Shown here one piece after another: positions 34,425 through 43,362 of a DNA stretch of 64,000 nucleotides. A program made the translations under genes and the position numbers. This DNA is from Butyrivibrio sp. FCS014. GTDB taxonomy: Bacteria; Bacillota; Clostridia; Lachnospirales; Lachnospiraceae. The DNA is taken from NCBI RefSeq assembly GCF_000526935.1, contig NZ_JAHA01000003.1, forward strand, positions 186,001-250,000, written 5' to 3'. The notes under the pieces are model-generated. The model searched no databases and had not been told where the DNA came from. It saw only the letters and a program-made list of their open reading frames with translations. Each line of letters starts with the position of its first letter. Position 1 is the first letter of the stretch.

Positions 34425-36248
34425 ATGGAACAGGAAAATACAGTTATTAAGCAGCGTCTTTCAAAGCTCCGAGAGGCCATGAAGGCAGCGGGCATAGACT
34501 ATTATCTGATGCCCACCTCGGATTTTCACAACTCAGAGTATTCCGCAGACTTTTTTAAGGTAAGAGAGTATTTTTGCGGATTCGACGGATCCAACGGAAC
34601 TCTGGTGGTCAGCGCCGATGAGGCCGGGCTTTGGACCGACGGAAGATATTTCATACAGGCTGAGAATCAGCTTGCAGGTACAGGCGTAACACTTTTCAGA
34701 ATGATGGAAGCAGGGGTGCCCACCATTGACGAGTACCTTCTTGCCAACATGAAAGAGGGACAGGTCCTTGGCTTTGACGGAAGGGTTCTCTCCGCAGGCA
34801 TCGGACAGCGCTATGAAAAAGAGCTTGCTCCAAAAGGCGTCAGCCTTAAGATCGACAAGGATCTGGCAGAAGAGGTCTGGACAGAAAGACCCGCACTTCC
34901 CTGCCATGATATGTATGTTCTTTCAGATGAACTTTGCGGACAGAGCTTTAAGCAGAAACTTGAGACCGTAAGAAGCAGAATGAAAGAGTATGGCGCAGAG
35001 CATTATCTTTTAAGTAAGCTTGATGACATCATGTGGCTTACAAACCTTAGGGGCAATGATGTTGAATGCAATCCCGTAGCTCTTTGCTATGCCTATATTA
35101 CAATGTCGGACTTCGTCCTCTTTGCCCAGTCAAAAGAGATAACGGCTGAAGTTAAGGATTACTGCGACAGGAACGGAATAAAGCTTCTTGATTACCATGA
35201 GCTTGTTTCATTTATCAAAGATATCAAGCCTGAAGGAAATATTCTCTTCGATAAGAGAAACACCAACTTCCTGACCTACAGAGTCCTTAAGGAATTGGCG
35301 GATGCTTCCGGAAAGACCTTAAAGAACGAGAAGGATCCCACAGAGATCCTCAAGGCCTGCAAGAACGAAACAGAGCTTAAGAATATTAGGGAAGTGTATG
35401 TAAGGGACAGCGCCAAGCTCACCGAGTTCATTTACTGGGTTAAGACAAATGCCGGCAGGATTCCTATGACAGAGTATTCGGCAGCCATGAAGCTTGACAG
35501 TATGCGTGCCGAGCTCCCGGGCTTTATCGAGCTTTCTTTTCCCACTATAAGTGCGTATAACGCCAACGCTGCCATGGCACATTACGAGGCAACAGAGGAT
35601 AACTGCGCCGAGATTAAGGCTCAGGGCCTTCTTCTTGTGGATTCCGGCGGAACCTATATGGGAGGAACCACGGATGTAACAAGAACCATGGTGGTCGGCC
35701 CTATCTCCGATGAGATAAAGCGCCACTACACAGCTACCGTAGCCGGAATGCTCCGCCTTTCAAAGGCAAACTTCCTTGAGGGATGCAGCGGCAAGAACGT
35801 CGATATCCTGGCAAGAGGTCCACTCTGGAATATGGGAATCGACTACAAACACGGAACAGGCCATGGTATCGGCTATATACTGAACGTCCATGAGGGACCT
35901 CAGAACATCAGATGGAGATTTGCTCCCGGAGCGGACGAGGCAGTTCTTTTGCCCGGAATGATCGTATCAGATGAGCCCGGAGTATACATTGAGGGCAGCC
36001 ATGGAATAAGGATCGAGAACATTCTTGAGGTTGTAGCAGGAGATGAGAATGAGTACGGAAGATTCCTTCACTTTGCTCATCTTACCTATGCTCCCATAGA
36101 TCTTGAGGCCATCGACACCTCATATATGACCTCGGAGGATATTGATAATCTCAACGAATATCATGCTCTTGTTTATGAGAAGATAAGTCCTTACATCAGC
36201 GACGAAAAGGTGCTTGAATGGCTTAAGGAAGCCACCCGTGCGCTGTAA
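34425..36248 (+). CDS. Xaa-Pro aminopeptidase (aminopeptidase P, M24B)
   Basis: Dinuclear-metal peptidase that removes an N-terminal residue ahead of proline. At 607 residues it is the long, three-domain form with two creatinase-like N-terminal domains (about 10-155 and 165-330) and a C-terminal pita-bread domain. Metal ligands are visible as Asp406 (LLVDSGG), Asp417 (TTDVTRT), His480 (GTGHGIG), Glu517 (DEPGVY) and Glu531 (RIENIL). The ribosome binding site AAGGAG precedes ATG 34425. It is probably cytosolic; no signal peptide is seen. Confidence 0.93.
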   Translation: MEQENTVIKQRLSKLREAMKAAGIDYYLMPTSDFHNSEYSADFFKVREYFCGFDGSNGTLVVSADEAGLWTDGRYFIQAENQLAGTGVTLFRMMEAGVPTIDEYLLANMKEGQVLGFDGRVLSAGIGQRYEKELAPKGVSLKIDKDLAEEVWTERPALPCHDMYVLSDELCGQSFKQKLETVRSRMKEYGAEHYLLSKLDDIMWLTNLRGNDVECNPVALCYAYITMSDFVLFAQSKEITAEVKDYCDRNGIKLLDYHELVSFIKDIKPEGNILFDKRNTNFLTYRVLKELADASGKTLKNEKDPTEILKACKNETELKNIREVYVRDSAKLTEFIYWVKTNAGRIPMTEYSAAMKLDSMRAELPGFIELSFPTISAYNANAAMAHYEATEDNCAEIKAQGLLLVDSGGTYMGGTTDVTRTMVVGPISDEIKRHYTATVAGMLRLSKANFLEGCSGKNVDILARGPLWNMGIDYKHGTGHGIGYILNVHEGPQNIRWRFAPGADEAVLLPGMIVSDEPGVYIEGSHGIRIENILEVVAGDENEYGRFLHFAHLTYAPIDLEAIDTSYMTSEDIDNLNEYHALVYEKISPYISDEKVLEWLKEATRAL

Positions 36249-36288
36249 CTTAAATATGTAAAAAGTATCTTAAATTAAGTGCAAATGC

Positions 36289-36316
36289 TTGAAAAAACGC
36301 GGCGTTTGACTATAAT
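36289..36316 (+). promoter_or_regulatory. Promoter of the noncoding RNA at 36.3 kb
   Basis: TTGAAA (36289-36294), 16-bp spacer, TATAAT (36311-36316). The transcript should start near 36323, about 75 nt after the aminopeptidase stop, and contains no convincing ORF before 36617. Confidence 0.65.
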
Positions 36317-36322
36317 AAAGAT

Positions 36323-36587
36323 ATAAGGAACTGCAAGGTCAGTTCTCCTGAAATGCTCGACAACTCCTGTGTAATTTGAACCTACATTACTTTAAACGGG
36401 ACTCTTATATTACCTGCTTGAATGTCACGCCTTCGGCCCTGCGTATACGCAGACCAGCTACGGGAGAGGAAGACAGGAGACCAGGTTGCGGTAACCCACC
36501 TGGCGTTAGCTAGGAGTCAAATAACAGGAACCGGCATTTTGGGAATTTCAAAGAATGTAAAAGCAGTCATCGCGGTGGCTGCTTTTT
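36323..36587 (+). ncRNA. Structured noncoding RNA, possibly 6S RNA
   Basis: This 368-bp gap between genes holds a promoter, a GC-richer, hairpin-rich segment of about 265 nt and a terminator. A closing stem pairs 36346-36356 (TCCTGAAATGC) with 36534-36544 (GCATTTTGGGA), 11 bp with two G-U pairs, enclosing about 180 nt. Internal hairpins include CCAGGT/ACCTGG (36481-36502) and CTGCGTATACGCAG (36439-36452). Size, a long closing stem and an independent promoter and terminator fit 6S RNA (ssrS), which sequesters RNA polymerase. I cannot align it to a known 6S sequence from memory, so another structured RNA class remains possible. Confidence 0.5.
36562..36587 (+). terminator. Terminator of the noncoding RNA
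   Basis: AGCAGTCA (36562-36569) pairs with TGGCTGCT (36576-36583) with one G-U pair, followed by TTTTT. It lies 29 nt before the next gene's ATG, so that gene needs read-through or a promoter not evident here. Confidence 0.75.
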
Positions 36588-36616
36588 CCGCGTATGGCAA
36601 TAAGAAGGGAATATGT

Positions 36617-37534
36617 ATGGATATAAGGGCACAGCTTTTACAACTGGCCAGAGACTTTGCCGTAAAGATGCAAAAAAAGAATATAGCAGCCTTTGCGGGA
36701 AGCTGTGCGTACTTCTTTATTATTTCCCTGGTTCCCCTTCTTATCCTTATTTCCTCAATGCTCCCCTATACATCGGTATCAGAGGCGGACCTGTCCAGAG
36801 CTCTTTTGCATATAACACCTGACTTTGCAAACGATATTATCCAAAGGCTCATTGAGGAAACCTACGACAGGTCGGTTGCAGTATTTTCGATATCGGCTCT
36901 GGTGACCATCTGGTCGGGGGCTCTTGGCATGATGTCCATAATAAGAGGACTTAATGCCATTTATGATGTTCCGGAGCGAAGGAACTATTTTCATCTCAGG
37001 TTCATCGCAGCTCTTTATACCATAGCCATGATTGTGATCCTGGTTGCAATGCTGGCAGTTATGGTGTTTGAGAGGATTGTAAGAAGCGTCGCAGTAAGTC
37101 ATTTTCCCAAGATCATGTTTATCATTTCACTATCGGCGTATTTTAAGTTCATTGTCGTGATAATTTTCGCGAGCTTTGCATTTGCCCTTATCTATACTTT
37201 TGTTCCAAGTGCCAGGATGACTTTTGTCTATCAGCTGCCCGGAGCAGTATTTTCGGCGGTGGTATGGTACATCTTTTCCTGGCTGTTTTCGGTTTACGTT
37301 AATACCACCGGGTACTTTTCAATCTACGGCAGTATTGCCACACCGCTGATCATGATGGTATGGCTGTATTTTTGTATCTATATATTCCTTATAGGTGCTT
37401 TTATCAACAGATTTTTCCACCCTGCGGTGAAGGTCCTTTACGACGATCATCACCAGAAGAAGGTTAGGGAAAAAGTCAAAAAAAAGAGTACCAGGCAGCT
37501 TAGAAAGGCAAGAAGATATAATGAATTCGGATGA
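36617..37534 (+). CDS. YihY/BrkB family membrane protein
   Basis: A 305-residue inner-membrane protein with about six membrane segments and a Lys/Arg-rich C-terminal tail. Family signatures are AFAGSCAYFFIISLVPLLIL near the N-terminus and YGSIATPLIMMVWLYFCIYIFLIGA (split here by family position) in the last third. Earlier annotation of this family as RNase BN was withdrawn; the function is unknown. Start is ATG 36617 with AAGGGA 6 nt upstream. The longer in-frame start at 36422 would run through the structured RNA and is rejected. It lies 19 bp from the next membrane protein gene. Confidence 0.88.
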   Translation: MDIRAQLLQLARDFAVKMQKKNIAAFAGSCAYFFIISLVPLLILISSMLPYTSVSEADLSRALLHITPDFANDIIQRLIEETYDRSVAVFSISALVTIWSGALGMMSIIRGLNAIYDVPERRNYFHLRFIAALYTIAMIVILVAMLAVMVFERIVRSVAVSHFPKIMFIISLSAYFKFIVVIIFASFAFALIYTFVPSARMTFVYQLPGAVFSAVVWYIFSWLFSVYVNTTGYFSIYGSIATPLIMMVWLYFCIYIFLIGAFINRFFHPAVKVLYDDHHQKKVREKVKKKSTRQLRKARRYNEFG

Positions 37535-37553
37535 GAGGAAGGACTAAGACAAG

Positions 37554-38702
37554 ATGAAGTTAAACAGCAACTGGTTAAAGAAAAAATGGGTATCCTACAC
37601 CATAGCTACGTGTTCCGCAGTGATGCTTCTCATGATACTCATGCATCTTGGAGATATCTTCAGGGGACTGATCGGGTTCTTTTCTTTCATAAAACCTGTC
37701 CTTGTGGGTATAGTCATTGCCTATGTGATAAATCCTCTCGCAAACTTTTTTGACAGAGGTCTGTTTAAGAATATAAAGAGAGAAAAATTCAGATGGAAAA
37801 TCTCATCGGTGGTTGCCATCATTGCACTGGTTGCCTGCGTTACCCTTCTTGGATTTGCCCTTGTGCCGCAACTGGTGGAGAGTGTGAAGACTCTTTTCTC
37901 CAATATGGATACCTATCTTGATACCCTGCAGTCCATTCTTCGTGATTTCGAAAAGAGCGGAGGAGCGAGATTGTTCGGACTTGACCTGGCATCGCTGGCT
38001 GCCCTTGGCGATAGGATCATCGATTATCTCAGCGGCTATTTTTCGGAGAACATGGATTCCTTTGTGACCTCCGGTGCCAATTTTGGAAAGGGCATTTTCG
38101 ATGTGGTCATTTCCTTCATCCTGGCTGTATATTTCCTTTTGGATAAGCGCAGGATAACGGAAGGGTGCGGAAGACTTATAGCTCTTGTGGTAAAGCCTGT
38201 CACTTATGAGAAGATGACGGGATTCTTTACAAGGTGCAATGATATTCTCATAAGATATATCAGTGTTGATGTCATTGACGGAGTAGCAGTGGGATTCGTA
38301 AACTTCCTGTTCATGATCATCATGGGAATGCCATATTCGGCTCTTATATCCTTCATTGTTGGTATCACCAATCTGGCTCCTACTTTCGGACCTATCGTAG
38401 GTGCTATCATAGGCGCCTTTATCCTGGTATTGGTAAATCCCTGGTATGCGCTGTGGTTTCTGATATTTACCATAGTTCTTCAGACCGTGGACGGATATAT
38501 CCTAAAGCCAAGGCTCTTTGGCGGAAGTCTGGGTGTTTCGGCTCTTATGATCCTTATTTCCATTATCCTCGGAGGAAGACTCTTTGGTGTGGCAGGCATT
38601 CTTTTTGCCATTCCTTTTGCCGCTATTTTTGATTTCACCTGGCGGGATTTTGTTATAAAAAAGCTTGAGGAAAGGCATGCTAAGAGGTACAATCAATTGT
38701 AG
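37554..38702 (+). CDS. AI-2E family transporter
   Basis: A 382-residue membrane protein with about seven or eight membrane segments. The family hallmarks are FIKPVLVGIVIAYVINPL near the N-terminus, a soluble stretch with predicted helices (about 100-170), and the late motifs GITNLAPTFGPIVGAIIGA and KPRLFGGSLGVSALMILISI (shown as family-typical blocks). Members include the AI-2 exporter TqsA and Na+/H+ antiporters, so the substrate is open. It follows the YihY-like gene by 19 bp and is probably in the same operon. Confidence 0.9.
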   Translation: MKLNSNWLKKKWVSYTIATCSAVMLLMILMHLGDIFRGLIGFFSFIKPVLVGIVIAYVINPLANFFDRGLFKNIKREKFRWKISSVVAIIALVACVTLLGFALVPQLVESVKTLFSNMDTYLDTLQSILRDFEKSGGARLFGLDLASLAALGDRIIDYLSGYFSENMDSFVTSGANFGKGIFDVVISFILAVYFLLDKRRITEGCGRLIALVVKPVTYEKMTGFFTRCNDILIRYISVDVIDGVAVGFVNFLFMIIMGMPYSALISFIVGITNLAPTFGPIVGAIIGAFILVLVNPWYALWFLIFTIVLQTVDGYILKPRLFGGSLGVSALMILISIILGGRLFGVAGILFAIPFAAIFDFTWRDFVIKKLEERHAKRYNQL

Positions 38703-38747
38703 AGATTTTTTGTCGAATACTATATATAGACAAAAGGGGGTTATAGA

Positions 38748-38966
38748 ATGGATATTGTTATGAATATTATCGACGGAGCCATCAACTTCAGTAAAGAGAC
38801 TGTTGATGCGGCCCTTGGTGCATGGGAGAAACTGGATGACAACAAAAAGAAGCTGTTTATCGGATGCCTTGCTGCGTCGGCAGCCATCATCGCAGTTGCG
38901 GTCATTGCTTATAAGCTCGGTAAAGCTCATGGACAGAACGAGTTTCTCGATGACGAAGATTTCTGA
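38748..38966 (+). CDS. Small single-pass membrane protein
   Basis: A 72-residue protein with a helical N-terminal half, one membrane segment (about residues 37-55, rich in Ala and Ile), and an acidic C-terminal end (DDEDF). A good GGGGG site lies 10 nt before the ATG. I recognise no family. It lies 45 bp after the AI-2E transporter gene and is followed by a terminator, so it probably ends the operon. Its short acidic tail suggests it could contact a partner. Confidence 0.65.
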   Translation: MDIVMNIIDGAINFSKETVDAALGAWEKLDDNKKKLFIGCLAASAAIIAVAVIAYKLGKAHGQNEFLDDEDF

Positions 38967-38992
38967 TCTTCAGGACTGACACAGAATGATTT

Positions 38993-39021
38993 GGAGCTTT
39001 CATAACGGAAGCTCCTTTTTT
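38993..39021 (+). terminator. Rho-independent terminator
   Basis: Perfect 7-bp stem GGAGCTT/AAGCTCC (38993-38999 and 39009-39015) with a 9-nt loop and a six-T tail. The next gene starts only 16 nt later. Confidence 0.8.
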
Positions 39022-39037
39022 ACTAATGGAGACCGTA

Positions 39038-40123
39038 ATGAAAAAATTTTTAAAGGTATTAGGAGTTATTGTTTTATTGGCAGTGCTCATTGCAGGCACG
39101 GTTCTTGGTTATCTTACCATTGATGAGTACAATCCTCAGGATGTAGAGACATTAGCCCTGGAAGGGAATGCACAAAAGAGTGTGTCCATGGATTCTCCCA
39201 TGAGGATCATGAGCTGGAACGTAGGATACGGCGCCCTGGGTGATAATGCCGACTTCTTCCTGGATGGAGGCAAGATGGTAAATACTGCCACCAAGGACAG
39301 GGTATATTCCAATCTTACCGGTATCATAAAGGAAATAGAGACGGTTAATCCTGATATTCTCTTTGTTCAGGAGATGGACAGGAACTCATCAAGATCCTAT
39401 TTCATCGATGAGAGTCAGTACATGACCAATAATTCAACGGCCGCTGTATTTAACGGACAGAATGTTTTTGCCTATAACTACAAGGTGGCCTATGTACCGC
39501 TTCCGGTTCCTCCCATTGGTAAGGTAGAGGCAGGAATAGGGATCTTCTCCGAATACAAAATGGATTCTGCGGTAAGGATCAAGCTTCCCTGCCCGTTTTC
39601 ATGGCCCTACAGGACAATCAATCTGAAGCGTTGTCTTGAGGTGTCAAGGCTCCCTGTGTCCGGTTCGGACAAGGAGCTGGTTCTGGTTAACTTCCACCTT
39701 GAGGCCTATGACGACGGAGATGGTAAGATTGCCCAGACCAACATGCTCAAGGACATTCTTGTGGAGGAATCTGAGAAAGGCAACTATGTAATAGCAGGAG
39801 GCGACTGCAACCAGATCTTTTCCGGAGTGGATTCAAGCAGATTCCCGACTGTAGGAGGCGCAAGCTGGCAGCCACCTGTTATAGATGAGAGCTCTTTTGG
39901 GGACGGATTCAACTTCTATATGGATGAGGAGGTGCCAAGCTGCAGATCGCTGGATCGCCCTCTGGACATTGCAGAGAGCAAGGCTCCTGCAGATTTTCAA
40001 TACTATATAATTGATGGGTTTATAGTTTCAAAGAACGTTAATGTGGAGAACGTTTACGCAGATGACCTGGGGTTTGTTTCATCTGATCACAATCCCGTAA
40101 TAATGGACATCTTGCTTAAATGA
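39038..40123 (+). CDS. Membrane-anchored endonuclease/exonuclease/phosphatase family protein
   Basis: A 361-residue protein of the EEP superfamily. Residues 4-26 form a signal anchor, so the catalytic domain faces outwards. Family motifs in order are MSWNVGYG, FVQEMDR (metal Glu), LVNFHLEAYD, GGDCNQ (Asp/Asn pair) and SSDHNPV (catalytic His). Substrates of extracytoplasmic EEP proteins include phosphodiesters, lipid phosphates and nucleic acid; it cannot be narrowed here. I choose ATG 39038 because GGAG lies 6 nt upstream; ATG 39026 overlaps that site. It begins just after a terminator, so its promoter is unclear. Confidence 0.88.
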   Translation: MKKFLKVLGVIVLLAVLIAGTVLGYLTIDEYNPQDVETLALEGNAQKSVSMDSPMRIMSWNVGYGALGDNADFFLDGGKMVNTATKDRVYSNLTGIIKEIETVNPDILFVQEMDRNSSRSYFIDESQYMTNNSTAAVFNGQNVFAYNYKVAYVPLPVPPIGKVEAGIGIFSEYKMDSAVRIKLPCPFSWPYRTINLKRCLEVSRLPVSGSDKELVLVNFHLEAYDDGDGKIAQTNMLKDILVEESEKGNYVIAGGDCNQIFSGVDSSRFPTVGGASWQPPVIDESSFGDGFNFYMDEEVPSCRSLDRPLDIAESKAPADFQYYIIDGFIVSKNVNVENVYADDLGFVSSDHNPVIMDILLK

Positions 40124-40129
40124 TTTTTC

Positions 40130-40158
40130 GTGACAGTAAACGTTTAATCACATATAAT
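40130..40158 (+). promoter_or_regulatory. Predicted promoter of the phosphofructokinase gene
   Basis: GTGACA (40130-40135), 17 bp, TATAAT (40153-40158). The gene follows 36 bp later with GAAAGGGG as ribosome binding site. Confidence 0.65.
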
Positions 40159-40193
40159 GTAATAGGTATTAATTTTGAAAGGGGTAAAGTCAG

Positions 40194-41453
40194 ATGCAAC
40201 ACAAAGTAAAAAGAAATGTAATTGTTGGACAGTCAGGTGGCCCTACAGCGGCCATCAACTCATCACTTGCAGGTGTTTACAGAACTGCGATCGACCGTGG
40301 ATACAAGAAGGTATACGGTATGATCCACGGTGTGCAGGGCCTCATGGAGGGGAGATATGTTGATCTTTCAGATCACATTCAGTCAGGCCTTGATATCGAG
40401 CTTTTGAAGAGAACACCTTCAGCTTATCTTGGATCTTGCAGATACAAGCTTCCTGAGATCTTTGAGAACAAGGAAGTTTATGAGAAGATCTTTGAGATCC
40501 TCAACAAGCTTGAGATTGACTGCTTCATCTACATCGGCGGAAACGATTCGATGGATACCATCAAGAAGCTTTCCGACTATGCTATTATTTCAGGTTCACA
40601 GATCAGATTTGTCGGATGTCCCAAGACAATCGACAACGATCTTGCACTTACAGACCACACACCCGGTTACGGCTCTGCAGCCAAGTATATCGGTACATCT
40701 GTAAAAGAGATCATCAGAGACAGCTGGTCACTTGAGACAACAAACGGACAGGTTATCATCGTAGAAGTAATGGGAAGAAACGCAGGATGGCTTACCGGAG
40801 CAACAGCTCTTGCAAAGGGCGAGGATTGTGACGGACCTGATGCTATCTATCTTCCTGAGCTTCCTTTCGATATGGATGCTTTCATCAAGAAGATCAAAGG
40901 TCTTCTTAAGAACAAGGCTTCCATCGTAGTTGCTGTTTCCGAGGGTATCAGAACCAAGGACGGCAAGTATGTAAGTGAGCTTGGAAACACAATTGATTAT
41001 GTTGACGCATTCGGACACAAGCAGCTTACAGGTACAGCAAGATACCTCTGCGAAGTTGTTTCCAAGGAGTGCGGCTGCAAGACACGTCCCATCGAGCTTT
41101 CAACTCTTCAGAGAGCTGCAAGCCACTGTGCATCACGTGTAGATATCCTTGAGGCTTATGAGGTTGGTGGTGCTGCCATGAAGGCTGCTGATGAAGGCGA
41201 CAGCGGCAAGATGGTTGTTATTGAGAGACTTTCCGATGATCCTTATCAGGCAGGAACAGAGGTTAAGGACGTTCACAAGATCGCTAACGACGAGCGTACA
41301 GTTCCGAGAGAGTGGATCAACAAGGACGGCACATATGTAACCAATGAGTTTATCACATATGTAAGACCTCTTATTCAGGGCGATGTAGGACCTATCATGG
41401 TTGACGGTATTCCGAGACATCTTTACAGACCCGGATTCCAGGATATCCTTTGA
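40194..41453 (+). CDS. 6-phosphofructokinase, probably pyrophosphate-dependent
   Basis: Glycolytic enzyme phosphorylating fructose-6-phosphate. The 419-residue protein has GQSGGPTAAIN (phosphate loop), IGGNDSMDT and CPKTIDNDL. In ATP-dependent enzymes these last two read GGDGS and PGTIDND; an Asp in place of the second Gly and a Lys before TIDND are the known determinants of PPi use. I therefore call it PPi-dependent, with Asn replacing the usual first Asp of GGDDS. Catalytic Asp is in TIDND. MGRNAGW also fits the family. It has its own promoter; the next gene, a GGDEF protein, lies 28 bp downstream. Confidence 0.88.
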   Translation: MQHKVKRNVIVGQSGGPTAAINSSLAGVYRTAIDRGYKKVYGMIHGVQGLMEGRYVDLSDHIQSGLDIELLKRTPSAYLGSCRYKLPEIFENKEVYEKIFEILNKLEIDCFIYIGGNDSMDTIKKLSDYAIISGSQIRFVGCPKTIDNDLALTDHTPGYGSAAKYIGTSVKEIIRDSWSLETTNGQVIIVEVMGRNAGWLTGATALAKGEDCDGPDAIYLPELPFDMDAFIKKIKGLLKNKASIVVAVSEGIRTKDGKYVSELGNTIDYVDAFGHKQLTGTARYLCEVVSKECGCKTRPIELSTLQRAASHCASRVDILEAYEVGGAAMKAADEGDSGKMVVIERLSDDPYQAGTEVKDVHKIANDERTVPREWINKDGTYVTNEFITYVRPLIQGDVGPIMVDGIPRHLYRPGFQDIL

Positions 41454-41481
41454 TTTTAAGATGTAACTACTGCAGGAGACT

Positions 41482-42873
41482 ATGGTCACGTTAAGAGACG
41501 TAGTAGTAATTACCAACAGCGAACTTGATATATTATCTGCAGATGACAACTACAGGGAGTATGTTTGCGAAAGCAGTGCTGACACTGTTTTTGCAAACGT
41601 TCATCCCGATGATCAGCATCTGCTGTACGAAATGGTAGAGACGCTTTCGGCCAAACCGGAAGCTTCTCTATGTTTTCGTGTCTGCAACAAAAAAGGCGAG
41701 TACTGCTGGGTAAGCGCCAGCTGCTCACGGGCTTCGGAGGATGATGAAGATAGCATCAGAATAGAACTCCGTGATCTTTCAAATCTTGATGACGGCGTCA
41801 AGGCCGTTGAAATCGACTATCTCACAGGACTTCTCAATAAAAAAGCGATAACTGATTATGCAAAGGGATTATGTGCCCCTGATGGGAAAAGGGGAATAGT
41901 AAACCTGTGCGTAATTGACATAGATAATTTCAAATATATCAACGACACTTACGGACATTCCTATGGAGACAGGATACTGAAGGAAGTTGCAGCCATCATT
42001 CGGGAGGTTCTGGGTGAGAACGGCAAAGCCGGCAGGATTGGCGGCGATGAGCTCATGATGACCATCGAGAATGTGGATGACAAAGGCAATCTTAGGGTAT
42101 TCCTTAAGGGGATAAGAGAGAGGGTTGAAGCTACCCACATCGATGAAAACGGATATCCTATGGTTACGGTATCCATGGGAATCGGAAAATTCCCCGATTA
42201 CGTTCAAAGCTACGATGAACTGTTTAATCTTGCAGACAGGATGCTTTACAGAGCCAAGAGCCGCGGCAAGAACAGATATGTGATCTATAATCCGGAAATC
42301 CACGGACCGATAGTAGATGGGCAGCTGGATGAGACTGCAATGACTGTCAGCCGTGCCACTGCCATAGACAAGACAAAGCTTGTTCTTGATGGCATGGAGG
42401 GGCTTCTGTATGCCGATACGGAATCTGTTTCTTCAATGCTGATGAAGATAGCTGCTACCTATGACCTGGATGAAGTATATCTCTTTTATAAGGATATAAA
42501 TAAGAGCTTCTATGGGCATAAACGCGCATCTGATTCGGGAAATAATGCCGAGAAGCGGATTTATCAGATTGTGGATTCCGTTTCTGATATTGCATATGTA
42601 ATGGAACCGGGGCTGCTTAACCGCTTTAATTCCAACGGAGTACTTGTTATAGATTCTCCCGGGATAGTTTTGAAGGAATTCCCAAAGGCTCTGGAATTTT
42701 TTGAGAAGAACGGTATAAAGCATGCATTCCTTTACAGAATGATTGATGCTCCTTTTGACGGATATATAGCCATGTATAACACCAGAGAATTGTCAAGGAA
42801 ATTCCCTCAGCCGGATATCACGGACCTTACATATTTGAGTAAAATGATGGAAATTGCATTAAAATCTAGATAA
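41482..42873 (+). CDS. PAS-GGDEF protein with a C-terminal sensor-like domain
   Basis: A 463-residue cytosolic protein. Residues about 1-108 resemble a PAS fold (HPDDQHLL and CWVSASCSR). The GGDEF domain (about 112-270) has DIDNFKYINDTYGH and RIGGDELMM (187-191 GGDEL), a permitted form of the active-site motif, so diguanylate cyclase activity is likely. Residues about 285-460 have a GAF-like pattern of alternating strands and helices, unassigned. No membrane segment is visible. It follows the phosphofructokinase gene by 28 bp with AGGAG before the ATG. Confidence 0.82.
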   Translation: MVTLRDVVVITNSELDILSADDNYREYVCESSADTVFANVHPDDQHLLYEMVETLSAKPEASLCFRVCNKKGEYCWVSASCSRASEDDEDSIRIELRDLSNLDDGVKAVEIDYLTGLLNKKAITDYAKGLCAPDGKRGIVNLCVIDIDNFKYINDTYGHSYGDRILKEVAAIIREVLGENGKAGRIGGDELMMTIENVDDKGNLRVFLKGIRERVEATHIDENGYPMVTVSMGIGKFPDYVQSYDELFNLADRMLYRAKSRGKNRYVIYNPEIHGPIVDGQLDETAMTVSRATAIDKTKLVLDGMEGLLYADTESVSSMLMKIAATYDLDEVYLFYKDINKSFYGHKRASDSGNNAEKRIYQIVDSVSDIAYVMEPGLLNRFNSNGVLVIDSPGIVLKEFPKALEFFEKNGIKHAFLYRMIDAPFDGYIAMYNTRELSRKFPQPDITDLTYLSKMMEIALKSR

Positions 42874-42931
42874 TTACGCACTTTTTTAGAATTTTTTTTT
42901 CTAAAAATACGCTAAAACAAGCACTTTGCTG

Positions 42932-42960
42932 TTGTTATGTGTACTTAATAGTAGTAAAAT
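42932..42960 (+). promoter_or_regulatory. Predicted promoter of the HU gene
   Basis: TTGTTA (42932-42937), 17 bp, TAAAAT (42955-42960), preceded by A/T-rich tracts (42881-42910) that could act as an UP element. The HU ATG lies 43 nt downstream after a GGAGGG site. Confidence 0.55.
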
Positions 42961-43002
42961 AGGCAATGTAGTAAATAAATTTCTATTTCGGAGGGAAAAT
43001 TA

Positions 43003-43281
43003 ATGAACAAGACAGAACTTATCGATGCAATTGCAAAGGAAGCTAACCTTTCCAAGAAGGATGCAACTGCAGCACTGAACGCTTTCACAGAGACAGTTAC
43101 AAAGGAGCTCAAGAAGAAAGGTAAAGTTCAGCTTGTTGGCTTCGGAACATTCGAGACAACAAAGAGAGCAGCTAGAACAGGTAAGAATCCTCAGACTGGC
43201 GCTGCTATCAAGATTCCTGCTTCTGTAGCACCTAAGTTCAAGGCTGGTAAGGCTCTTAAGGATCTTGTAAACAAGAAATAA
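43003..43281 (+). CDS. hup: DNA-binding protein HU
   Basis: Nucleoid-associated histone-like protein. The 92-residue sequence has the full HU layout: helical N-terminus MNKTELIDAIAKEANLSKKD, the conserved GFGTFE turn (residues 46-51), the beta-arm with RAARTGKNPQTG, then IPAS and FKAGKALKDLV. It is a single gene with its own promoter and terminator, as is usual for an abundant protein. The codon choice is strongly biased to major codons. Confidence 0.97.
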   Translation: MNKTELIDAIAKEANLSKKDATAALNAFTETVTKELKKKGKVQLVGFGTFETTKRAARTGKNPQTGAAIKIPASVAPKFKAGKALKDLVNKK

Positions 43282-43311
43282 TTTAAATCAGTAACAGACG
43301 GGCCGTCGCTT

Positions 43312-43344
43312 TGGATGTTGAGTCATCTAAGGTGACGGCTTTTT
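43312..43344 (+). terminator. Terminator of the HU gene
   Basis: Stem GCCGTC/GACGGC (43312-43317 and 43334-43339) extended inward by GGATG/CATCT-type pairs, followed by TTTTT (43340-43344). Confidence 0.8.
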
Positions 43345-43362
43345 GTGTTAACGGGGGAATTG

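Noticed and set aside
36422-36616. Upstream 65-codon extension of the YihY-like protein
   Set aside because: It runs through the hairpins and terminator of the noncoding RNA, lacks a ribosome binding site and has no membrane-protein character; ATG 36617 has AAGGGA at good distance.
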